Assembly: GCA_043803805.1 (NCBI GenBank)
Contig: JAZDJP010000056.1
Location: 1-64,000, forward strand
Length of the DNA: 64,000 nt
Direction of reading: 5' to 3'
Source of the DNA: JAZDJP01 sp043803805
GTDB lineage: Bacteria; Planctomycetota; JAZDJP01
This document shows, piece after piece, positions 30,243 through 39,351 of this stretch; the first letter of the stretch is position 1, and every line of letters begins with the position of its first letter. The notes beneath the pieces are model-generated. The model saw nothing but the letters and a program-made list of their open reading frames with translations. It was not told where the DNA came from and searched no databases. The translations under genes were made by a program, and so were the position numbers.

Positions 30243-32561
30243 ATGGCGCTTTCGGCGAAACGCATCAAGTCGGGTGTCATCGAACGGATCCGCGGGGGAG
30301 GAGGGCCGGGACGGTGGGTCCGTTTCGTCGAGGCGGGGGGGATCCGCCGGTCGATTCTCGGACTTGTCTTCGTTCTGGTCCTCGTCCTTCTGCTTTCCTG
30401 GGGCGATGCGCCCCCGGACATCCGCGCCGGCGACACCGCCCGGCGGGACCACCGCGCCCGGGTGGCCTTTTCCTGCAACGATCTCCGCCAGCTCCAGAAC
30501 GATCAGTCCGACGCCCGGGTGGCCGCCGAACGTTTTGTGCCGAACGCGTACGACGAGGACCTTCGACCGCTCGATCTTCTCGAAGACCGGTTCCGGAATC
30601 TTCTGGATCGTGTTCCCGCGACGGCGCGCCTCGGGGAGATCCCCGCGGCGGTCCGGCGGGACTGGCCCGAGATTGGTGTGAAGGAATACGAACTTATACG
30701 GACGGTCGTCACCCGGGAGGATCTCCCGGCCGTCCTCGCCCGGATTCACGAGGCCCTCGAGGTTCTGCGCCGCACGGGAGTCATGGATCCGCGCCGGTAT
30801 GAGGAGGAGGACAGCAATCGGTACATCGCCGACATCGTCGTGCGGTCCGCGCCGCCGCGCCAGATTCCCGTACACCAGACGGTGATGGCGGAGCCTGCCC
30901 GTATCCGCGAGGCGCTGGCCGTTTCCTCGTTGTTCCGGGGCATGCCGGATCGTTTTCGGGATTTGATTTCGGCGCTTCTGGTCCCCCGCATCCCGCCCAC
31001 CCTGCGTTACAACGAGGCGGAAAGCCGCGCGGCCCGCGCCCGCTCCGTTCTATCGGTGACGGTGCGGCCCAAGATGGTGCGGGTCGGAGAGGTGCTTCTT
31101 CGCCATGGGGAGCGGGCCGACGCCATCGCCGCGTATGAGCTTCGCGAGGAGGCCCTGTCCTGGCGGCGCGCCCAGCCGATGGCCCGTCGGATCGCCCGCG
31201 TCTCGGGAGTGGTATTTCTTGTCACCGTCTTCAGCATCCTCTTTTTTGTAAACCTTTCCCAGTGGGAACGACGCAAGGAGATCGCCCTGGGCCGGGTGGT
31301 GGGGCTGGGGGCGTTCATTCTGGCCATGGTGGCGTTCGCGAAGGTTTTTTTCCTTCTCGAATGGTCGCATTATCTTTACCCGTTGCCCCTGGCGGCGATG
31401 CTGATGACGATGTTTTATTCCCAGCGCATGGCGGTGACGGTTTCGTTCGTCATTGCCCTGTTCCTTGGGATCCAGGCCAATCTCGATTTCACCCTTCCGA
31501 TTGTCCTGTTCGCGGGCTCCATGGCGGCGGCCTACGGGGCCGGGACACTCCGGAGGCGATCCACGTTGATGAAAATCGGAGGGCTGACGGGTCTTGTCCA
31601 GGCCGTGGTGAGAATGGGGATCGGGCTTCTTGCCCCGGACACGGCGCTGGCCTTTGCGCCGGGCGAAACACTGCCGCCCTGGCTCGAGGACACGCTCTGG
31701 GCCGGGTTGAACGGGCTCGGGACGGGTTTCGTCCTGTCGGGGGGGTTGCCCTTTCTCGAAAATCTCTTCAATTTGTCGACGGACATCCGGCTTCTGGAGC
31801 TCTCCGATCAGAATCACCCGCTTCTGAAGCGCATGGTCCTCGAGGCCCCGGGAACGTACCATCACAGCATTCTCGTCGGGAATCTGGCGGAATCCGCGGC
31901 CGAGGCCATTGGCGCCGACACCCTTGTCTGCCGGGTCAGCGCCTACTACCACGACATCGGCAAGCTCATGAAACCGGAGTATTTCGCCGAGAATATCTTT
32001 CCCGGCGAAAACCCGCATCGGAACCTTTCCCCGACGATGAGCACCCTGATCATCTGCGCCCATCCGCGGGACGGTCTGGCATTGGCGGAGCAACATCGTC
32101 TTCCGATGACCCTTCGGGAGGTCATCGCGGCGCACCACGGAACGTCGGTGATCGAGTATTTCTACCTGGATGCCCTCCGGCGCGCCGGCACGGCCATCAC
32201 CCCGGACGTGGAGGCCTTCCGTTACCCCGGGCCGCGGCCGCGCTCCCGCGAGTGCGGCGTCGTCATGCTGGCCGATTCCGTCGAGGCCGCGACGCGGGCG
32301 CTTTCCGATCCGACCTCGGCGCGAATCGAGGAACTCGTGCGCGAGATCGTCCGGAAGCGCATGGAGGATCGCCAGCTCGACGAGTGCCCGCTCACCTTGC
32401 GCGAGCTGGATCTTGTGAGTCAGAGTCTTGTCCGGGTCCTGGTGGGCATCTACCACGCCCGCGTCCGCTATCCCGGGTCCCCGGATCCGGGGGATGGCGC
32501 GGAATCCCGGAGCGGGTCGGCCGTCCGGGCGGTTCCGGACGCGCCGGCGGTCCGGGAATGA
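30243..32561 (+). CDS. pgpH: 7TM-HD family cyclic-di-AMP phosphodiesterase
   Basis: A 772-residue inner-membrane protein of the PgpH/YqfF type. One N-terminal helix (about 38-54) leads to a large extracytoplasmic domain to about 315, a seven-helix membrane block (about 323-520), and a cytoplasmic HD domain with YHHSILVGNLAESAA, then AYYHDIGK, ICAHPRDG and AAHHGTSVIEYF. All HD metal ligands are present. In characterised relatives this domain cleaves c-di-AMP; no diadenylate cyclase gene is in the window. It overlaps ybeY by 4 nt (ATGA). Confidence 0.93.
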   Translation: MALSAKRIKSGVIERIRGGGGPGRWVRFVEAGGIRRSILGLVFVLVLVLLLSWGDAPPDIRAGDTARRDHRARVAFSCNDLRQLQNDQSDARVAAERFVPNAYDEDLRPLDLLEDRFRNLLDRVPATARLGEIPAAVRRDWPEIGVKEYELIRTVVTREDLPAVLARIHEALEVLRRTGVMDPRRYEEEDSNRYIADIVVRSAPPRQIPVHQTVMAEPARIREALAVSSLFRGMPDRFRDLISALLVPRIPPTLRYNEAESRAARARSVLSVTVRPKMVRVGEVLLRHGERADAIAAYELREEALSWRRAQPMARRIARVSGVVFLVTVFSILFFVNLSQWERRKEIALGRVVGLGAFILAMVAFAKVFFLLEWSHYLYPLPLAAMLMTMFYSQRMAVTVSFVIALFLGIQANLDFTLPIVLFAGSMAAAYGAGTLRRRSTLMKIGGLTGLVQAVVRMGIGLLAPDTALAFAPGETLPPWLEDTLWAGLNGLGTGFVLSGGLPFLENLFNLSTDIRLLELSDQNHPLLKRMVLEAPGTYHHSILVGNLAESAAEAIGADTLVCRVSAYYHDIGKLMKPEYFAENIFPGENPHRNLSPTMSTLIICAHPRDGLALAEQHRLPMTLREVIAAHHGTSVIEYFYLDALRRAGTAITPDVEAFRYPGPRPRSRECGVVMLADSVEAATRALSDPTSARIEELVREIVRKRMEDRQLDECPLTLRELDLVSQSLVRVLVGIYHARVRYPGSPDPGDGAESRSGSAVRAVPDAPAVRE

Positions 32562-33022
32562 GCATGTCCGGCCGGTGCATCCGGCGTCGGTCCGCGCCGG
32601 CGGTTATCCGGGGTCTGCCGCCGGTTCATCCGATCCCGATCCGCGCCATACGAAGACTTCTGGCCTGTCTCCGCCGTCGGGGGATTCTTTCCGGGCGGGT
32701 GAACCTGTTATACGTGGACAGACGGGCCATGCGGGCCTTGAACCGAAGCCACACGGGCGGCCGGTACGATACGGATGTCCTCTCGTTTCCGTGGCACGGG
32801 GAGGATGGGTTGCAGGGGGAGATCGCCGTGTCGGTGGATCGGGCGGCGGCCGAGGCCCGGCGCCGCGGCTACCCGGCCTCCCGCGAAATCCTGCTCTACA
32901 CCCTTCACGGAATCCTGCACCTGGCCGGTTACGACGACGTCACCCCGCGGAAGGCGGTGCGGATGAGACGGGCGGAGGATTGTATTCTGGAGGAATTGGG
33001 GGTCAGGGTAGATCCGCGATAG
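32558..33022 (+). CDS. ybeY: Endoribonuclease YbeY with an altered third metal ligand
   Basis: A single-strand endoribonuclease involved in 16S rRNA 3' maturation and ribosome quality control. 154 residues. The family block TDVLSFPW is at 72-79 and the metal site begins H117-x-x-x-H121. The third ligand of the H-x3-H-x5-H motif is Asp127 (LHLAGYDD) instead of His. Asp can bind zinc, so activity may persist. ATG 32558 overlaps the pgpH stop; an alternative ATG lies two codons later. The N-terminal 25 residues are arginine-rich and not conserved in the family. Confidence 0.92.
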   Translation: MSMSGRCIRRRSAPAVIRGLPPVHPIPIRAIRRLLACLRRRGILSGRVNLLYVDRRAMRALNRSHTGGRYDTDVLSFPWHGEDGLQGEIAVSVDRAAAEARRRGYPASREILLYTLHGILHLAGYDDVTPRKAVRMRRAEDCILEELGVRVDPR

Positions 33023-33077
33023 GGCCGGTGGAGGACTGGCCGATGCTTCTGGCGCGGACGGACGGGGAGGATGATGA

Positions 33078-33203
33078 GTGGATTCGGCGGAAAACACGGA
33101 CCGGCCGGCGGAGGACAAGGCGTTTGTGAAGAAAATAGCATGGAAGACCGGACGGATTCTGTGGCCGGGAAATCCGGGACCGAAGGTTCGTGGGTCGAGA
33201 TAA
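33078..33203 (+). CDS. Possible 41-residue small ORF downstream of ybeY
   Basis: GTG start with GGGGAGG 6 nt upstream. The peptide has an acidic first third (SAENTDRPAEDKAF) and a basic second part (VKKIAWKTGRILWPG). No known family. The good ribosome site and position after ybeY argue for translation, but the length is short and it could be the start of a decayed gene. The gaps 33023-33077 and 33204-33323 hold nothing else that I can support. Confidence 0.3.
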   Translation: MDSAENTDRPAEDKAFVKKIAWKTGRILWPGNPGPKVRGSR

Positions 33204-33323
33204 GTGTTATGATGTCCCCAATATCCCTTCTTTCGTCCGCGGGCGCCGCCTGCGCGACTCCATTCCGTCGCGTTGTGGAGATGTGGACCGGCGCGATGCC
33301 GACGCATCAAAGATGGAGTTCGG

Positions 33324-35816
33324 TCAGCAGCCAACTCCCGAGTGGAACGAACTCGACGGCGCGATCGGCTTCCCGTTATAGTATCCTCGTATGACCGGTG
33401 CCTCCGGAAGGGATGTCAGCACCGGCTGCAAGCGCTTGGGCCCTTTGGCCTCCAGGATGATCCCCCGGTCGTTGCGCCTCCACTCGACGGAGATCGGGCC
33501 GGCGGGCGTGGGGACCGCGCCGGATGCGGAGAAGAATCGGTCGGGATAGGGATTAATGACAAACCGCTTGAATCCCGGGGCCAGCGGGCGAATTCCCAGG
33601 ACCCGCGCCTGGTAATAATAGATCGGCACGGCGCTCCAGCCGTGACAGAGACTGCCGGCACGGTCGAAGTCGTCTCCGCCGAGCGGCGTCTCCCAGAAGC
33701 TCGTGGCGCCGGCATAGAGCATCGGCTCCCAACGCCGGGCGATCTCTTCCGACACGAATCGCCGGGCGCCGGTACCCCGTTCCATGAGCGCCATGATCAG
33801 ATGGAGCATGGGGGAAAAGGTCACGGGCAGGAGACGGCGCGCATAGAGGTTGTCCAGACAGCCTCGCGTCTGGGCGTGCGAGAGGATACCGGCGTGAAGC
33901 GCCAACACCTGCGTATGATCGGCAAAATGGATCTGTCGGTTGCCTTTCCGATAGGTAGCCAGCGCCCTCTTCTTCTCGTTCCAGAAAGCGGCGGCGATCG
34001 CCCGGCCCAGAGATTGTCGCCGCAAGCGGATGGTCCGCGCCTCGTCTGAGGATCCCGACTGTTCCAACATCCACGCGTAGTGTCCGAGCGCTTCGTGGAG
34101 GTATAGGTTGAAGGGCGCGTGCAACCAGCGGCCGAGCGCTTCGCTGTTGGAGCCGGCCAGCCCGTCCATCCATTCGTACAAGTGCCACATTTCCTTGCCG
34201 TTCGGGACACGGCAAAGGCCGCCGGCCGGATCCTGTCGGGCCAGCATCCGCTCGACCATTCGCCGCATTTGGATCGCAAACGTCCGGAACAGAGTCGGGC
34301 GACCGCTGTACAGCCAGTGCTCGGCGCACGCCACCATCCACGCTAGTGTGAAGAACGGGATGGTGATCCCGCTCGCCGGCCGGCCCGGCGCGACCAGTTC
34401 CAGAAGTCCGTCTTCCCGGCTGCAGCGGCCGAGAAGTTCGAGTGAGGCGGCGGCGAACGCGTAATCACCGAACGCATAGTATGCGCACAGGGCTTCGATG
34501 CGGCCGTCACCGGCATACAGCGACTGCTCCCGCCAGGGACAGTCCTCGAAGTGCTCGTGCATGCACAGATGCAAGGTCCGCCGGCCAGTGGCCCACATCC
34601 GGTTGGCCAGAGGATCGTGAGTTTCAAACCGCCCCGTTGCAGGCGTCTTCAGTTCCGTCGGACGCAGGCCGATGTAGTTGATGCGGATGGGGCGGGAATA
34701 GCGGGAGAAATGGACCTCGATGTAGCGCGCCCCAAGGCGCCGGAAAGGCAGCGTGAATCGGTTGAGACCCGCCCGGCAGACATAACGGTCCGCGAAATTT
34801 CGATTGTGAATCTTCGCGCGGACCCGCCCGTCGTCGAGATGCTCGCCGTGCGCGATGTCCAGTACAGCGCCCGCCGGGGCCTCCAGATCGAGATGCAGCA
34901 ACCCCGCTGTCTCCCGGCCGAGATCCAAGATGAGAAACCGGCCATCCGAGCCTTTCTCCGGTGGCATCAGAATCGCGCGGGTCTTGTCCGGCGTTCGGAG
35001 ACCATCCGCCGGTGACCGGACAAAAGGCGTGTAGTGGCTTGAATCGCGGATGGGCGGCCAGGCCTGAAGGACTTCCCGGGGATGGCGAACGAGCAGGGCG
35101 TCCCCCTGAATAATTTCCGCGAAGGTGCCGTCCCGCTTGCGGCGGAAAAAGTCGCCGAGCGCCACCAGCCGGACGGGCTGGGGCGGCAGGACCGAGAGGG
35201 GTGGAACAGGGCGGGAAAGTAGCTCTTTCCAGAAGCCGCCGGTGGCACTGGCCAGTACGCGGGCCTTTTCCCATGCCTGGCCGCGCGCCGACGATGGCCA
35301 CGCCATGTCCTTGCGCGCGTCAAAGCCCACGACGAATCCCTGTTGCGCGGTCACGCGAGGCATGGGTCCCCGCCGAAACGCCGGGTGAATCCGCGCGTGC
35401 CAAGAATCATCGGTCACGATCAGCCGGGTCCCGGCGGTCAGCGCCGCAATCAGGCCCGGCCTTCCGGCAAGGTATTCGGAGAAATCCTCCCCCCGGCAAT
35501 ACGCCAGTACGGCGATCAGGTTGGTTCCACGCCGGAGCGCACGCGAGGCGTGGAGGCGGGTGAAGGTTTTCCGGGTGGGGAAATCGCTGAACTGTCCGCG
35601 GCCCATCTCGGCGCCGTTTAGGCAGACGATGAAGTCGGAATCCGCGGAGATATCCAGCGTCGCCGTGCGGGGAAGCCGATCCAGGCGGAACGCCTTCTGA
35701 AAGCAGACATACTGATGGGGCTTGGCGTCTCTCTGGGGAATCCAGATCCACGACGCGCTCGCCAGTGCCGAACCCAACCGGAAACGATCCGTTTTGTTGA
35801 GATGACTCATTGGCAT
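33324..35816 (-). CDS. Alpha-L-rhamnosidase-like glycoside hydrolase (GH78 type)
   Basis: 830 residues. An N-terminal beta region (about 20-330) includes a carbohydrate-binding-like module (FIVCLNGAEMGRG) and a DILDLGRET-type segment (FLILDLGRETAGLLHLDLEA). The (alpha/alpha)6 barrel begins near 405, with the GH78 hallmark HFEDCPWREQSLYAGDGR. The barrel ends with GATSFWETPLGG, CHGWSAVPIYYY and LGIRPLAPGFKRFVINPY, followed by the C-terminal beta domain with PTPAGPISVEW. There is no signal peptide. Members release rhamnose from plant or bacterial glycans, but many are uncharacterised, so the exact substrate is open. A second in-frame ATG two codons in (35810) is better spaced from GAGGA. Confidence 0.87.
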   Translation of the reverse strand: MPMSHLNKTDRFRLGSALASASWIWIPQRDAKPHQYVCFQKAFRLDRLPRTATLDISADSDFIVCLNGAEMGRGQFSDFPTRKTFTRLHASRALRRGTNLIAVLAYCRGEDFSEYLAGRPGLIAALTAGTRLIVTDDSWHARIHPAFRRGPMPRVTAQQGFVVGFDARKDMAWPSSARGQAWEKARVLASATGGFWKELLSRPVPPLSVLPPQPVRLVALGDFFRRKRDGTFAEIIQGDALLVRHPREVLQAWPPIRDSSHYTPFVRSPADGLRTPDKTRAILMPPEKGSDGRFLILDLGRETAGLLHLDLEAPAGAVLDIAHGEHLDDGRVRAKIHNRNFADRYVCRAGLNRFTLPFRRLGARYIEVHFSRYSRPIRINYIGLRPTELKTPATGRFETHDPLANRMWATGRRTLHLCMHEHFEDCPWREQSLYAGDGRIEALCAYYAFGDYAFAAASLELLGRCSREDGLLELVAPGRPASGITIPFFTLAWMVACAEHWLYSGRPTLFRTFAIQMRRMVERMLARQDPAGGLCRVPNGKEMWHLYEWMDGLAGSNSEALGRWLHAPFNLYLHEALGHYAWMLEQSGSSDEARTIRLRRQSLGRAIAAAFWNEKKRALATYRKGNRQIHFADHTQVLALHAGILSHAQTRGCLDNLYARRLLPVTFSPMLHLIMALMERGTGARRFVSEEIARRWEPMLYAGATSFWETPLGGDDFDRAGSLCHGWSAVPIYYYQARVLGIRPLAPGFKRFVINPYPDRFFSASGAVPTPAGPISVEWRRNDRGIILEAKGPKRLQPVLTSLPEAPVIRGYYNGKPIAPSSSFHSGVGC

Positions 35817-35855
35817 GTTCCTCTTCAGCTACGTAGAAAAATTCCTGCGATTTCG

Positions 35856-35888
35856 CGTCATGATCTCATGACCGCATGACGTCATGAC
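35856..35888. repeat. CGTCATGA-type palindromes
   Basis: Two overlapping palindromes built on CGTCATGA/TCATGACG and CATGACGTCATG. Related 18-nt palindromes at 46973-46990 and 52139-52156 overlap gene stop codons. From 35915 to 35967 the sequence is made of imperfect TTTCGTGTTTTCGTGG-like repeats, similar to 40152-40180. Confidence 0.6.
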
Positions 35889-35961
35889 AATCTTTTCTGG
35901 TGGTGTTTCTGCGACAATTTCGTGTTTTCGTGGTGTTCCGGTTTGATTTCGCGTTTTCGTG

Positions 35962-37074
35962 TTACGGCGCTTCCGGTGTTTCCACCGTCTCGAACGGTTC
36001 GACCCGGCGTTCGACGGGCAGGGTGCGGGCGGCGTCGAGTTTGCGGACCCAGGCGGCGGCCTTCTCGCGTTCGCCGGACTCATCGAGGGCGCGGACCATC
36101 GCCTCCATCGCGCGAATGTGGTTCGGGAAGGCCTTGAGGACGGTCTCGCACTCGGCGATGGCGCCCGCGGGATTCTTTTCGCGCCGGAGGATCCGCGAGA
36201 GTCCGAGATGCGCCCACGGGTCGAAATCCACCCGGAGGCTGTGTTCGAAGCATTCCCGGGCCTTCACGAGGTCGCCGAGATTAATCCAGGCGTCGCCCGA
36301 ACGGGACAGGAGAATCTGGTTGTCCGGTTCCTTTGACAGGACCTTCGACCACCACCGGATGGCATCGGCATAATCCTCCGTGCCGCGGCCGCAGTCGCCC
36401 ATTCCCACCAGGGCGTACACGTTGTCGGCCTGGATGCGGAGGGCGCGGTCGTAGTAGTCCCGGGCCTTGACGAAGTCCTTCTTCCGGCGGCAGATATTCC
36501 CGGCGATGGTGAGGACGTGTATGAAATTCGCGTCCATCGCCAGGAGCCGGTCGAAATAACCCAGGGCCTTGTCGTATTGCTCCATCCGGTAATAGAGGTC
36601 CCCGATGCCCAGGAACGCATAGCGGTCCTCGGGGCTCAAGGCGAGCGACTTCGTGTAATAGACCTCGGAAGCGGCGAAGTTGCGGAGTTTTTTGTGGGCA
36701 TCCCCGAGGCGCGTCATGACGCGGTAGTCGTCGCGGTTCTGTTCGAGGTAGCGTTCCCAGAACCCGATGGCCTCCCGGAGTTGTTTCAGGCCCCGGTGGG
36801 CGTCCCCGATGCCGCGGAGGGCGAAGACGTTCGCCGGGTCGTTGGCGATCACGCGGGCATAGAACGTGATGGCCCGGCGGAAATCCTTCATCGCGCGGTA
36901 GAGGTCTCCCAGCCCGACGAGGATGTACGGGTTCTGACCGTCAATCGCGAGGGCCTTCATGTAGGCGTCCTCGGATTCTTCCAGGCGGCCTTGTTTCAGG
37001 CAGGCGTTGCCTTTCCGGGAGAGTTCAAGGACCTCCCGGGGTGGCGGCGGTGATCGGCGGGGTGGTGTCGGCAT
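35962..37074 (-). CDS. TPR-repeat protein
   Basis: 370 residues forming about nine consecutive tetratricopeptide repeats between residues 15 and 320, recognisable by repeated NPYILVGLGDLYRAMKDFRR-, NVFALRGIGDAHRGLKQ- and DRYAFLGIGDLYYRMEQYDK-like units. The repeats have a notably regular G-D/IGD motif at the turn. No signal peptide or membrane helix is evident from this start. The frame extends 21 codons upstream to a TTG that touches the birA stop; neither start has a clear ribosome site. TPR proteins act as interaction scaffolds; the partner is unknown. It follows birA on the minus strand. Confidence 0.85.
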   Translation of the reverse strand: MPTPPRRSPPPPREVLELSRKGNACLKQGRLEESEDAYMKALAIDGQNPYILVGLGDLYRAMKDFRRAITFYARVIANDPANVFALRGIGDAHRGLKQLREAIGFWERYLEQNRDDYRVMTRLGDAHKKLRNFAASEVYYTKSLALSPEDRYAFLGIGDLYYRMEQYDKALGYFDRLLAMDANFIHVLTIAGNICRRKKDFVKARDYYDRALRIQADNVYALVGMGDCGRGTEDYADAIRWWSKVLSKEPDNQILLSRSGDAWINLGDLVKARECFEHSLRVDFDPWAHLGLSRILRREKNPAGAIAECETVLKAFPNHIRAMEAMVRALDESGEREKAAAWVRKLDAARTLPVERRVEPFETVETPEAP

Positions 37075-37133
37075 TTGGTGAAAGTCGTTTCGTGAAAGAC
37101 GGGCGGTCAATCTATCCGCAACCTCAACGGGAG

Positions 37134-37925
37134 TCAAGGATTTTCAAGGGTGACCACGGTGGTTTCGCGCGTGGGGAAAATGCCCCGTCTTCCTTCCGGT
37201 GTCGCAAGGATGATGCCCCGGACGGGATCCGCGAATTCCACAATTCCCGAATAAAGGCGATTTCGCCATCGGATCGTGGCCGCCCGGCCCTTTCCTTCCG
37301 ACAGCCGTTGCCAGGCGGCGAGGAGGGCCGGTGACCCGGCGGGGAGCGTTTCCAGAAGTCTGTCGAGGGCGCGCAGGATCCCCCGGAGCAGACGGGTGCG
37401 GTCCGGGACCCGCCCGGCCGCGGCGGAAAGCGACGTCGCCCGGTTTCGGAGTTCCAGGGGGAAGTCCCGCCGGCGCTGGCTCACGTTGACGCCGATGCCC
37501 AGGACAAGGGCGTCACGGCCGCCGCCGCGTTTTCCCTCGACGAGGATGCCCGCGGCCTTGCGGCCCCGGATGACGATATCGTTCGGCCATCGGATGAGCG
37601 CGGGGAGTCCCGTTGTCCGGCGGACGACCCGGCATACGGCGAGCGACGCCGCGGCGGTGACGAGCGTCGGGGAAATCCCCGGCCGGACCGGAAGCAGGAC
37701 GGAAAACCACAATCCTTTTCCGGCGGGGGAGTGCCAGGCACGGCCCATGCGGCCCCGGCCGCGTGTCTGGGCATCGGCGACGATGACAAGCCCGTCGCCC
37801 GCGCCTTTCCGGAAGGCCGCGGCGGCGGCATCGTTCGTGGAGGGGACGGAATCGAGGACGCGGATCTCGCGGCCCACGAGCCGTGTGCGGAGGCGCCGGA
37901 GGAGTAATTGGTTATAGCACTTCAC
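37134..37925 (-). CDS. birA: Biotin--[acetyl-CoA-carboxylase] ligase
   Basis: Attaches biotin to the carboxyl-carrier protein via biotinyl-AMP. 263 residues from GTG 37925; no N-terminal winged helix, so a monofunctional ligase without repressor activity. Motifs: STNDAAAAAFRKG, the adenylate loop GRGRMGRAWHSP, LIRWPNDIVIRGRKAAGILVEG and LGIGVNVS, then the SH3-like C-terminal domain. Conservation begins only about 20 residues in, and no ribosome site marks the GTG, so a slightly later start is possible. nadC lies 44 nt upstream on the same strand. Confidence 0.92.
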   Translation of the reverse strand: MKCYNQLLLRRLRTRLVGREIRVLDSVPSTNDAAAAAFRKGAGDGLVIVADAQTRGRGRMGRAWHSPAGKGLWFSVLLPVRPGISPTLVTAAASLAVCRVVRRTTGLPALIRWPNDIVIRGRKAAGILVEGKRGGGRDALVLGIGVNVSQRRRDFPLELRNRATSLSAAAGRVPDRTRLLRGILRALDRLLETLPAGSPALLAAWQRLSEGKGRAATIRWRNRLYSGIVEFADPVRGIILATPEGRRGIFPTRETTVVTLENP

Positions 37926-37969
37926 GATTGATTGAATTCGACAAACATGTCCCGAGTCCGTCGGCCGGC

Positions 37970-38875
37970 TCACCGGACCACCTCGAGGGAAAAATCGATC
38001 GCCGGGGCGGAATGGGTGAGGGCGCCGGCGGAAATGCGGTCCACTCCCGTCCGGGCGATGGCGCGCACCGTCGCAAGTGTCACGCCGCCGGAGACCTCGA
38101 TCGCGGGGCGGGGCGGGGGGGCGGCGCGGACGATTTTCACAGCCCGACGGATGGCGGGAAGCGTCATGTTGTCGAGAAGAATGATGTCGGGCTTTGCCGG
38201 AAGCACGTCCCGCAATTCGTCGAGCGTCGTCACCTCGATTTCGATGGGGCGGCGGCCGCGCCGTCGCGCGCGCCGGACGATTTCGGAGAGGGGGAGCCCG
38301 CATCCCGCGATGTGGTTGTCCTTGACGAGGACGTGTTCCGCGAGATCCCGCCGGTGGTTGGTGGCCCCTCCCGCGCGGACGGCGTACTTTTCCAGATCCC
38401 GCCAGCCGGGGGTGGTTTTGCGCGTGTCGAGAACGCGGGCGCGGGCGCCCCGGACGGCATCCGCGTAGAGGCGGGCGACCGTGGCGATTCCCGATAGACG
38501 GGAGAGGAAGTTGAGGACCGTCCGCTCCCCGGCGAGGATGGCGGCGGCGGATCCCTCGAGCAGGGCGATTTTTTCGAGGCGGCGGACACTTCTCCCATCC
38601 GGCTTAAGAAGTTTCACCCGCACCGGCCCGAGCATCTTAAAAATGACGGGGAGAAGAGGTCCACCCGCAAGGATGCCGTTCGCCCGGGCTTCGATGTGGG
38701 CTCGGAGGCGGTCGCACGGCGCGAAAAGAGAACGTGTGGTGACGTCGCGGTACAGTAGTCGGGAAAGCGAACCCCGGTAGGTGGTCATTGTGTGGCCGGA
38801 AAATCCGAGATCCTCGAGGAGCGCCAGGCGCAGGAGAAACGCGGCCTGGACATGGGGGAATGGAGGAATCGTCAT
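37970..38875 (-). CDS. nadC: Nicotinate-nucleotide pyrophosphorylase (carboxylating)
   Basis: Converts quinolinate and PRPP to nicotinate mononucleotide in de novo NAD synthesis. 301 residues, normal length. VTTRSLF near the N-terminus, GERTVLNFLSRLSGIAT, the quinolinate-site block DTRKTTPGWRDLEKYAVRAG, GGATNHR, HVLVKDNHI, IEIEVTTLDE, DIILLDNM and EVSGGVTL are all present. The substrate-binding Arg, Lys and His residues are in place. nadA and nadB are not in the window. Confidence 0.95.
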   Translation of the reverse strand: MTIPPFPHVQAAFLLRLALLEDLGFSGHTMTTYRGSLSRLLYRDVTTRSLFAPCDRLRAHIEARANGILAGGPLLPVIFKMLGPVRVKLLKPDGRSVRRLEKIALLEGSAAAILAGERTVLNFLSRLSGIATVARLYADAVRGARARVLDTRKTTPGWRDLEKYAVRAGGATNHRRDLAEHVLVKDNHIAGCGLPLSEIVRRARRRGRRPIEIEVTTLDELRDVLPAKPDIILLDNMTLPAIRRAVKIVRAAPPPRPAIEVSGGVTLATVRAIARTGVDRISAGALTHSAPAIDFSLEVVR

Positions 38876-38877
38876 GT

Positions 38878-38910
38878 GAAATGTCGAGTGCCGAATTCCG
38901 AATAAAATTC
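38878..38910. repeat. Copy of the TTCGAATGCCGA repeat family
   Basis: A short copy (GAAATGTCGAGTGCCGAATT then CCGAATAAAATTC) immediately upstream of nadC. The gap to 39024 contains no other recognisable element apart from the GAGG ribosome site for the next gene. Confidence 0.5.
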
Positions 38911-39024
38911 AACTCATAATCGCCGGAACGCATTATATTCTCCAATCCGGCCGGTTGCCTTTGAATTTCGAAAGTGGAGTTGTAGAATATCGGCAACGGG
39001 GGCGGGAAGATTCCGAGGTGCTCT

Positions 39025-39351
39025 TTGCTGATAATCGTACGGTCGAAAGCGGAGCCGGTGACGTTGGAGAAGGTCGCCGAAGATTTCGCGGGGTATGTCA
39101 AGGTCGTCGTGGACATGGAACGGAACATTCTGGCCGCCGGGGGGAAACGTCACATTGAGGGGGAGGAGATTCTATTGAAAGACGGCAGTCGCCAGGAGGA
39201 TTTGTGGGGCGGCGGATTGGATCTGGCATCCGGCGAGATCGACTTCGATTCCATGATCAATCTCCGGCCGCGCCAGAACCGGAGCCGTGAGGTGTTGTCG
39301 GAGGGCATACGAAATCAGATGGAAGCGATCATCCGCAACCTGCTCAAATGA
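39025..39351 (+). CDS. DUF5674 family protein
   Basis: 108 residues. It matches the DUF5674 family in length and pattern: LIIVRSKAEPVTLEKVAEDF at the start, VKVVVDMERNILAAGGKRHI, the highly typical GSRQEDLWGGGLD, EIDFDSMINLRPRQNRSREV and a final helix. It begins with TTG, with GAGG 6 nt upstream; no ATG is available in the conserved region. Function unknown; the conserved Arg-Gln-Glu-Asp and Asn-x-Arg residues suggest an enzyme or nucleic-acid-binding role. It overlaps the next gene by 4 nt (ATGA), so the pair forms a small module. Confidence 0.85.
   Translation: MLIIVRSKAEPVTLEKVAEDFAGYVKVVVDMERNILAAGGKRHIEGEEILLKDGSRQEDLWGGGLDLASGEIDFDSMINLRPRQNRSREVLSEGIRNQMEAIIRNLLK

Noticed and set aside
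31262..33022. A 586-codon frame covering the end of pgpH and ybeY
   Set aside because: Only the last 154 codons are real (ybeY). The rest overlaps pgpH in another frame.
33071..33394. A 107-codon plus-strand frame downstream of ybeY
   Set aside because: It overlaps the 3' end of the GH78 gene and has random composition; the better ribosome site serves the 41-codon frame at 33078.
37134..38303. A 389-codon frame extending birA upstream
   Set aside because: The extra N-terminal part is antisense-frame sequence within nadC with no domain; birA conservation starts after 37925.
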